Source: Verrucomicrobiota bacterium
GTDB taxonomy: Bacteria; Verrucomicrobiota; Verrucomicrobiia; Limisphaerales; UBA11358
NCBI GenBank assembly: GCA_028872915.1
Contig: JAGWNY010000028.1
Coordinates: forward strand, 1 to 38,571
Length of the DNA stretch: 38,571 nt
Direction of reading: 5' to 3'
Shown here: piece by piece, positions 32,455 to 38,571 of the stretch
Position numbering within the stretch: the stretch's first letter is position 1
Layout: each line of letters starts with the position of its first letter
Notes under the pieces: model-generated
Told to the model about the DNA's origin: nothing
What the model saw: the letters and a program-made list of their open reading frames with translations, nothing else
Databases searched by the model: none
Made by a program: the position numbers and the translations under genes

Positions 32455-35400
32455 ATGAAACCCATGCAACGTCTCATGCCGCTCGTCGCGGAAATCGCCG
32501 CGTCATTTCTATTCGCAATCAGCAACAGCGCCTTTGCCCAGGCAACCTGGGTCCATTTGGATTCCAATAACAATCTGGTTTACCACGTGGACAGCATGGG
32601 AAACCGCATCCCGGACTTTTCCTACGCCGGGTACGGGGAGGGCGGCGTGCCCTTGCCATCCAACGTCGCCGTCCAGCAAACGCTCAGCCCCAGCGGCGGC
32701 GATGACACCGCCAATATCCAAAACGCCATCATCGCCGTCGAGGCGCTCTCTCCGGATGGCAACGGCATTCGTGGCGCCGTCTTGTTGAATCCGGGCACTT
32801 TCCAATTGGGCGGCACCCTCGCCATCACCAACGGCGGAGTGGTCCTGGAGGGTTCCGGAACCAACCAAACCACTTTGCTTTTCACCGGCAATTCGCGCCT
32901 GTGCATTTCTGTTTCCGGTTCCGGCGGCCGATCCGAAGTCGGCGCCACGGTCCATATCACCGATAATTACGTCCCCTTGAACGCCACGAGTTTTGACGTG
33001 GACAACCCCGGCGAATTTGCCGTCGGCGATTCCATCGTCGTCAATCGCGCCGTCACACAGCCCTGGATTGACGCCATCGGCATGACCAACTACTGGAAGC
33101 CAAACGGCGGCATAAGTTTCGAACGCACCGTCACCGCCATCAACGGCAACCGCATCAGCATTGACATTCCCTTGTGCAATCCCATTGAGATGCAATACGT
33201 CACCGGCGCCGTCTATCGCTACACCTTTACCGGCCGCATCAGCCAGGTCGGCTTGCGGAATTTCCAGATTTCCAGCAGTTTCGACGATATTGCCGCCCAT
33301 ATCGGCGCGGGCCGCGCCATCCAATTCGACAAATGCCAGAATTGCTGGGCCAGCGACTTGATCCTCAACCATTTCTACAATGGCTTCAACCTGGGCGGCA
33401 ACTCCAAATGGATTACCGTGCAGGACACCGAATACGTCCATAACACCGGCACCAATGCCGGACCGGACGCCTTTGCCGCAAGCGGTGAAATGGCGCTCTT
33501 TTTGCATTGTAGCTGTACTCCCGATTGCACCCTGTATCATGTCGGCGGAACGCAAGCGGCTACGCCCGGCCCAAACGTCTTTTTGGACATGTATGCGTTG
33601 GGAAAAGCTTATGACTGTGAAGCGCATCAGCGTTGGGCCTGCGGTTGTCTCTATGATCGAACGACCGTTGCTTCAACCGATGGCAGCAGTACCGGCATCA
33701 AATACCAAAACCGCGGCGGCGCCGGCAGCGGCCAGGGATACGCCGCGGGTTTCAGCGTCATGTGGAATTGTGATTCGGTCGGCAGCATCAATGAGATTCC
33801 CCAGGTCCCCTATCATTACAATTGGGCCATTGGCCGCGGCAGTTCGTCCGCGACGTGGCGTCACTACGGCGACGACGGCATCTTTGACGCCACCAACATG
33901 ACGGTCGCTCCGTCAAGTCTCTACCTCCGGCAGTTGAACGATCGCCTCGGCCCGGCGGCCGTCGAAAACATCGGCTATGCCGCCTTTGGCATCAGTGCAA
34001 GTCCCGGTTCGCAATCTGTCAATGCCGGCAATAACGCGGTTTTCACCGTGACCGTCAGCGATGATCTCAATTTGAACAATACCGTTTCGCTCAGCGCCAG
34101 CGGCCTTCCAAGCGGCGCCACGGCCACCTTCAGCCCAGCCTCCCTCACAGGCGCCGGAACCTCCACGCTCACGGTCAGCACGGCCGCCAGCACCCCCTCC
34201 GGCGCCTGCACCCTCACCATCACCGGCACGAGCGGCAATGTCTCCCATACCAGCTCTGTCGCCCTCACCGTCAATGGATCCGGCGGCGGCTTGCCCGCCG
34301 GCTGGACGGATGCGGACATCGGTTCCGTTGGCCTGGCCGGCAGCGCTTCCTATAACAGTGGCGCCTTCACCGTCAGCGGCAGCGGCGCTGACATCTGGAA
34401 CACCAGCGACGCCTTCAATTACGCCTGGCAATCCGTGTCCGGCGATCAAACCATTATCGCTCGCGTTGCTTCCGAGAATGGCACCGCTTCCTACGCCAAA
34501 GCGGGCGTGATGATTCGCGAAAGCACCGCCCCCGATGCCGTGGAAGCCTCCGTATTGATTACGCCCACCAACGGCGTGGCAATGCAAATTCGGCCCGCGA
34601 CCGGCTCGTCCTCGGCCAATCTGACCGGCTGGATTCGCAATGTCCTGCCCCCGCAATGGCTCAAGCTCGTGCGTTCGGGCAACACGTTCACTGGATACTA
34701 TTCCGCCGACGGTTCCACGTGGACGCAAATTGCCTCCACCAACATCACAATGGCTGCTAATGCCCTTGCCGGCTTGGCAGTCGCTTCGCACGACACCACC
34801 TCCTTGAACGCGGCCACATTCGACAACGTCAGCATTAGCGCCTCGGCGCCGCCGCCGGACTTTTCCCTGTCGGCCTCCCCCGGCAGCCTGACCATCATCC
34901 AAGGCGCCAATGGCATAAGCACCATCTCCATCGTCCCAGTCAACGGCTACAGCGGCACGGTCAGCCTGTCCGCCTCCGGCCTGCCTTCGGGCGTGACGGC
35001 CTCCTTTAATCCGTCATCCACGACCACAAGCAGCATGCTGACCTTGAGCGCCAGCAGCACCGCTGCCACCGGGTCTGCCACCGTCACCATCACCGGCACC
35101 GATGGCACCCTGACCCATACCACTACCATCAGCCTGACCGTAAATCCTGCGCCCGACTTCTCCATTACTGCCACTCCATCCTCCCAAACAATCACCGCCG
35201 GCAACGGCGCCAGCTATACAACCACCATCGGTTCCCTCAACGGCTTCAGCGGCGCCGTCTCCTTGAGCGTCAGCGGCCTGCCCGCCAACGCCAGCGCCAG
35301 CTTTAATCCGGCCTCCATCTCCGGCTCCGGTAATTCCACGCTGACGGTCAACACAACAACGAGCACCCCGGCCGGGACTTATACACTGACCATCACCGGC

Positions 35401-37044
35401 ACCGATGGCACCTTGACGCACTCAACGACCGTGAGCCTCAAGGTCAATGCTGCGCCGCAGCCGGACTTTTCGTTGTCCGCTTCGCCGACCAGCCTGACCA
35501 TCGTCCAAGGCAACAACGGCACAAGCACGATCACGATAAATCCCGTCAACGGCTACAATAACACAGTCAGCCTGTCCGCCTCGGGATTGCCCAGCGGCGT
35601 GACGGCTTCATTCAATCCAGGAAGCACGACCAGCAGCAGCACGCTGACATTGACTGCCAGCAGCACGGCTGCGACGGGCACGGCCACCGTCACCATCACC
35701 GGGACCGACGGCACGCTGACCCATACCACCACGATCAGCCTGACGGTTAACCCCGCCAGTGGCTTGCCTGCGGGCTGGACGGATACCGACATCGGCTCGG
35801 TCGGCCTTGCCGGCAGCGCCTCGTATAGCGGCGGCACGTTTACTGTGAATGGCAGCGGCGCGGACATCTGGAGCACCAGTGACGCCTTCAATTACGCCTG
35901 GCAATCCGTTTCGGGGGATCAAACTATCATCGCCCGCGTCGCCTCGCAGCAAAACACTTCAAGTTGGGCCAAGAGCGGCGCCATGTTCCGTGATTCGACG
36001 GCGGCCAATGGGGCTTATGTGGCCGTTTATGTGACTCCCGCCAACGGCGTGAGCATGCAAATCCGGCCATCGGACGGGGCCGGCGCCATTGACGTGGCCC
36101 GGCAGACCGGGTTGACGGTGCCGTATTGGGTGAAGATTGTGCGGTCGGGAAATACGTTTACGGGATATAGTTCGCCGGATGGTTCGACTTGGACGGAAGT
36201 CGCGGCCACGAACGTTACGATGGCCAGCGCCGTGGACGCGGGGCTGGCGGTCTGCGCGCACAACAACACGGTGCTCAACACTTCCACGTTCGACAACGTG
36301 AGCATCACGGGACCGGCGCCGGACTTCTCACTGTCCGCCTCGCCGACCAGCCTGACCATCGTCCAGGGCAACAACGGCATAAGCACGATCACGATTAATC
36401 CCGTCAACGGCTACAGCGGCACGGTGAGCCTGTCGGCTTCGGGATTGCCTTCGGGCGTGACGGCGTCGTTTAATCCTTCATCCACGACCAGCAGCAGCAC
36501 ATTGACATTGACTGCCAGCAGCACGGCTGCGACCGGTTCTGCCACCGTCACCATCACTGGAACCGATGGCACGTTGACCCATACCACGACCATCAGCCTG
36601 ACCGTCAATGCCACCGTCAACTTCGCCGGCATCTATCAAATCCAGAATGAGGCCAGCGGGTTGGTCTTGAACAATCAGGGTTCTCTGACCAACGGTTCGC
36701 CGATAACTCAATGGACATCGGTGGCCAGTTCGAATCTGGACTGGCAATTCTTCCCCACCAGCAACGGATATTATCAGATCAACAGTTGCAAAAGCGCCTT
36801 GGACGCGGTGGTCCAGGGCGCCTCGACGGCAGCGGGGGCGGGCATCATCCAATGGTCGTTTGGCTCCTCGGGTGACGATCAATGGCAGCCGCAGCTAAAC
36901 GGCGATGGGAGCTATACGTTTGTGAATTTGCACAGCGGGCTGGTGCTTGGCGATCCGGGCAGCAGCACGTCCACGAGCACGCAAATGGACCAGGAAACGG
37001 CCAACGGCGGCAGCAACCAGAAGTGGGTCTTGCTCAAGCAATAA
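32455..37044 (+). CDS. Large secreted multidomain protein: beta-helix, Ig-like, DUF1349-like and ricin-like modules
   Basis: The protein of about 1529 aa has a signal peptide (MKPMQRLMPLVAEIAASFLFAISNSAFAQ). A pectate-lyase-type beta-helix region follows (about 30-510; GGDDTANIQNAI, ISQVGLRNFQIS). Then come an Ig-like module, a DUF1349-like lectin module (613-794; GLPAGWTDADIG), three Ig-like modules, a second DUF1349-like module, another Ig-like module and a C-terminal ricin-type trefoil (FAGIYQIQNEASGLVLNN ... SNQKWVLLK). The modules suggest binding and perhaps cleavage of a carbohydrate polymer at the cell surface. Catalytic residues of the beta-helix were not identified, so polysaccharide lyase/hydrolase activity is unproven. 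It lies 136 bp after the two-component system and is followed by a paralogue. Serine-, threonine- and glycine-rich sequence is typical of exported adhesin-like proteins. Confidence 0.85.
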   Translation: MKPMQRLMPLVAEIAASFLFAISNSAFAQATWVHLDSNNNLVYHVDSMGNRIPDFSYAGYGEGGVPLPSNVAVQQTLSPSGGDDTANIQNAIIAVEALSPDGNGIRGAVLLNPGTFQLGGTLAITNGGVVLEGSGTNQTTLLFTGNSRLCISVSGSGGRSEVGATVHITDNYVPLNATSFDVDNPGEFAVGDSIVVNRAVTQPWIDAIGMTNYWKPNGGISFERTVTAINGNRISIDIPLCNPIEMQYVTGAVYRYTFTGRISQVGLRNFQISSSFDDIAAHIGAGRAIQFDKCQNCWASDLILNHFYNGFNLGGNSKWITVQDTEYVHNTGTNAGPDAFAASGEMALFLHCSCTPDCTLYHVGGTQAATPGPNVFLDMYALGKAYDCEAHQRWACGCLYDRTTVASTDGSSTGIKYQNRGGAGSGQGYAAGFSVMWNCDSVGSINEIPQVPYHYNWAIGRGSSSATWRHYGDDGIFDATNMTVAPSSLYLRQLNDRLGPAAVENIGYAAFGISASPGSQSVNAGNNAVFTVTVSDDLNLNNTVSLSASGLPSGATATFSPASLTGAGTSTLTVSTAASTPSGACTLTITGTSGNVSHTSSVALTVNGSGGGLPAGWTDADIGSVGLAGSASYNSGAFTVSGSGADIWNTSDAFNYAWQSVSGDQTIIARVASENGTASYAKAGVMIRESTAPDAVEASVLITPTNGVAMQIRPATGSSSANLTGWIRNVLPPQWLKLVRSGNTFTGYYSADGSTWTQIASTNITMAANALAGLAVASHDTTSLNAATFDNVSISASAPPPDFSLSASPGSLTIIQGANGISTISIVPVNGYSGTVSLSASGLPSGVTASFNPSSTTTSSMLTLSASSTAATGSATVTITGTDGTLTHTTTISLTVNPAPDFSITATPSSQTITAGNGASYTTTIGSLNGFSGAVSLSVSGLPANASASFNPASISGSGNSTLTVNTTTSTPAGTYTLTITGTDGTLTHSTTVSLKVNAAPQPDFSLSASPTSLTIVQGNNGTSTITINPVNGYNNTVSLSASGLPSGVTASFNPGSTTSSSTLTLTASSTAATGTATVTITGTDGTLTHTTTISLTVNPASGLPAGWTDTDIGSVGLAGSASYSGGTFTVNGSGADIWSTSDAFNYAWQSVSGDQTIIARVASQQNTSSWAKSGAMFRDSTAANGAYVAVYVTPANGVSMQIRPSDGAGAIDVARQTGLTVPYWVKIVRSGNTFTGYSSPDGSTWTEVAATNVTMASAVDAGLAVCAHNNTVLNTSTFDNVSITGPAPDFSLSASPTSLTIVQGNNGISTITINPVNGYSGTVSLSASGLPSGVTASFNPSSTTSSSTLTLTASSTAATGSATVTITGTDGTLTHTTTISLTVNATVNFAGIYQIQNEASGLVLNNQGSLTNGSPITQWTSVASSNLDWQFFPTSNGYYQINSCKSALDAVVQGASTAAGAGIIQWSFGSSGDDQWQPQLNGDGSYTFVNLHSGLVLGDPGSSTSTSTQMDQETANGGSNQKWVLLKQ
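34291..34836 (+). repeat. DUF1349-like module, first copy
   Basis: This 182-residue module starts LPAGWTDADIGSVGLAGSAS and ends TFDNVSI. It is repeated at 35764-36306 with strong similarity, including the shared SDAFNYAWQSVSGDQTIIA segment. It resembles concanavalin-like DUF1349 modules and probably binds sugars. Confidence 0.7.
34858..35448 (+). repeat. Tandem Ig-like modules 2 and 3 of the large secreted protein
   Basis: Two consecutive modules of about 96-98 residues (34858-35145 and 35155-35448) share the pattern DFS-x-A-x(P)-S, GLP-xG-x-A-SFNP, and TVTITGTDGTLTHTTT-xSL-VN. They belong to a five-copy family in this gene; the first copy begins at 33985. Confidence 0.75.
35464..35751 (+). 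repeat. Ig-like module 4, near-identical to module 5
   Basis: The coding sequence here differs from 36322-36609 at only scattered bases over the full 288 bp, including shared runs around LSASPTSLTIVQGNNG. Such high nucleotide identity points to recent duplication or gene conversion. Confidence 0.8.
35764..36306 (+). repeat. DUF1349-like module, second copy
   Basis: This is the second copy of the module at 34291-34836. It starts LPAGWTDTDIGSVGLAGSAS and ends TFDNVSIT. The middle (QQNTSSWAKSGAMFRDST) diverges from copy one more than the ends do. Confidence 0.7.
36322..36609 (+). repeat. Ig-like module 5, near-identical to module 4
   Basis: It is a close copy of 35464-35751. It is followed by the short ATVN linker into the ricin-type trefoil that begins near 36622. 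Confidence 0.8.
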
Positions 37045-37174
37045 CCCGGCCATTTGCAATGCCATTGAATCTTTGTCACGGAACCTTCGTCCAAACTGAT
37101 GAAAGACACCCGTGAATCGGGCCGATGGACCATACAGACCCCGGAATCCGGACGCAGTATAAGAAAATGATTTG

Positions 37175-38571
37175 ATGAAAAGTCTTCTGTTCCTCTTTTG
37201 CCTTGCCGCCATTCCCGCCGCGGCGCAACAGCCCACGTGGGTCCATTTCGATCCCACGGGTGCTTTCCTGGTCTATTCCAATGACGCCATGGGCAATCGC
37301 ATCCCGGACTTTTCCTACGCCGGCTACGAAGGCGGCGGCGTGGCCATCCCCGCAAGCATCGTCGTGCAACAGACGGTCAGTCCCGGCGGCGGCGACGACA
37401 CCGCCAGCATCCAGAACGCCATCAACGCCGTCGAGGCGCTCTCACCGGATGGCAACGGCATTCGCGGCGCCGTCTTGTTGAATTCCGGCACTTTTCAATT
37501 GGCCGGCACGCTCGACATCACGAACGGCGGAGTGGTTTTGGAGGGCATGGGCACCAACCAGACCATCCTGCACTTCACGGGAAATTCGCGCCTGTGCGTC
37601 TCCGTTTTCGGCTCCGGCAATCGCTCCACCGTCGGCGCCACCTATAATATCGTTGATAATTATGTCCCTCTGGGCGCCACCAGTTTCCACGTTGGCGGTT
37701 CGTCATCCATTGTTTGGGGAACGAATACAACCGTCACGGCGGACTCGGATATTTTTACGAATGGCACTTTGCTTTATGCCTATAATTGGTCCGGAACCAA
37801 TCAAACCGTCAATGGCATTGCCTTTACCGGCACTACTTCCGCCAATCCCGGCAACGTCGCCATCACCGGCATCGGCAGCTACTATGGCAACTACACTTCG
37901 AGCCAACCGCCCTTTAGTTCGCTCTCGCAGGCGTATCAAAACCTTCTCCGTGGCGCAGAATACAACAGCGGCACGGCGACGGCCACGCTCACTATGAACG
38001 GGCTGACTGCCGGGCGCGTTTACGCCGTCCAGTTCTGGGTGTCCGACCCGCGCGGCGGCGGGACCATTGGCCGCACCGAAACCCTCAGCGGCTCCAACGT
38101 GGTGGTGCTGGCTTACAACGTGCCTGCCGCCACGGGCGGCGTGGGCCAGTATTCCATCGGCGTGTTCACTGCCACCGGCTCCAGCCAGTCGTTCTCCTTC
38201 GTCGGTTCGGCCTCCACCCAAATCAATGCCCTGCTCGTTTCCGACGTGACCGCCACCGGCTACCAACCCGTCAATCCGCCCCCGCCGCCCCCGCCCTTCA
38301 GCGTGGGCGATACCATCGTCATCCAGCGCCCCGTCACCCAGCCCTGGATTGACGCCATCGGCATGAGCAATTATTGGAGTCCCAATGCCGGCCTGCAATT
38401 CGAACGGACCGTCACCGCCGTCAACGGCAACCAAATCGGCATTGATATTCCCTTGTGCAATCCCATCGAGCAGGAGTGGTGTACCGGTCTGGTGTATCAA
38501 TACACGTTTCCCGGCCGCATCAGCCAGGTCGGCTTGCGGAACTTTCAAATCTCGGCCGATTTCGACGATTA
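37175..38571 (+). CDS. Paralogous secreted beta-helix protein with an inserted domain, cut by the window end
   Basis: The visible 465 residues begin with a signal peptide (MKSLLFLFCLAAIPAAAQ) and run open to the last base. The start TWVHFDPTGAFLVYSNDAMGNRIPDFSYAGY and GGDDTASIQNAI match the beta-helix region of the gene at 32455-37044. After GATSFHV, an extra region of about 200 aa (37694-38299) appears; it begins SSIVWGTNTTVTADSDIFTNG and ends in VTATGYQPVN and a proline run. After it, FSVGDTIVIQRPVTQPWIDAIGM rejoins the paralogue. The insert resembles beta-sandwich repeats common in Verrucomicrobiota/Planctomycetota surface proteins. It probably belongs to the same regulated group as the preceding gene. 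The 3' part is unknown. Confidence 0.85.
   Translation, partial: MKSLLFLFCLAAIPAAAQQPTWVHFDPTGAFLVYSNDAMGNRIPDFSYAGYEGGGVAIPASIVVQQTVSPGGGDDTASIQNAINAVEALSPDGNGIRGAVLLNSGTFQLAGTLDITNGGVVLEGMGTNQTILHFTGNSRLCVSVFGSGNRSTVGATYNIVDNYVPLGATSFHVGGSSSIVWGTNTTVTADSDIFTNGTLLYAYNWSGTNQTVNGIAFTGTTSANPGNVAITGIGSYYGNYTSSQPPFSSLSQAYQNLLRGAEYNSGTATATLTMNGLTAGRVYAVQFWVSDPRGGGTIGRTETLSGSNVVVLAYNVPAATGGVGQYSIGVFTATGSSQSFSFVGSASTQINALLVSDVTATGYQPVNPPPPPPPFSVGDTIVIQRPVTQPWIDAIGMSNYWSPNAGLQFERTVTAVNGNQIGIDIPLCNPIEQEWCTGLVYQYTFPGRISQVGLRNFQISADFDD

Noticed and set aside
34858-36609. CRISPR-like or satellite array
   Set aside because: The repeats are in-frame coding modules of about 96 residues with normal protein-domain character, without short uniform spacers.

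Overview
The window looks like part of a GC-rich chromosome of a Verrucomicrobiota-type bacterium, probably near Pedosphaera/Limisphaerales. This is an inference from gene content and style. The signs are a beta-propeller sensor kinase with a Y_Y_Y domain paired with a LuxR-type regulator, several secreted glycoside hydrolases (GH28, GH29, GH42-like), large secreted beta-helix proteins, hopanoid-type radical SAM genes, and the 'GDGIPNWMKYALGLDP' and 'FFRV' C-terminal modules common in that phylum. Shine-Dalgarno sequences are mostly weak. The clear exceptions are hemA and a small lipoprotein gene. No insertion sequence, CRISPR array, rRNA or phage gene was seen. One tRNA gene (tRNA-Leu, CAG) is present.

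Layout. (1) 0.3-1.3 kb: a UDP-glucuronate decarboxylase-like SDR gene. (2) 1.3-10.2 kb, mostly minus strand: an electron-transfer block. A nonaheme cytochrome, an eight-heme MtrA/DmsE-like lipoprotein cytochrome and an MtrB/PioB-like outer-membrane barrel are joined by 4-bp and 1-bp overlaps, which suggests a porin-cytochrome conduit across the outer membrane. A second nonaheme cytochrome lies just downstream of hemA (first step of heme synthesis), and a small plus-strand membrane/coiled-coil gene sits between the two cytochrome units. (3) 10.5-14.1 kb: a full-length pyruvate:ferredoxin oxidoreductase, pointing to anaerobic or low-potential metabolism. (4) 14.3-15.6 kb: frr and an overlapping outer-membrane-barrel gene. 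(5) 15.7-18.8 kb: secreted GH28-like and GH29 enzymes. (6) 18.9-23.4 kb: a tight minus-strand operon of lipoprotein, HpnH-like, AAA ATPase, Toprim-like protein and HpnJ-like genes. The ATPase/Toprim pair is unexpected there and resembles a compact split OLD/PARIS-like defence module. (7) 23.5-28.5 kb, plus strand: a TPR-like protein, a PmtA-like methyltransferase, a GH42-like protein lacking the usual acid/base Glu, a DEDDy exonuclease and pyrF, whose 3' end overlaps the antisense tRNA-Leu gene. (8) 28.7-38.6 kb: a two-component system followed by two paralogous secreted beta-helix proteins. The first is 1529 aa with Ig-like, DUF1349-like and ricin-like modules. The second carries a large inserted domain and runs off the window end.

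Functionally, the window joins three themes: polysaccharide breakdown with its sensor pair, PFOR-based oxidation of pyruvate, and a multiheme route that could pass electrons to or from the cell exterior. The most novel candidates are the ATPase/Toprim pair inside the hopanoid operon, the porin-cytochrome cluster, and the GH42-like subfamily with an altered catalytic centre.
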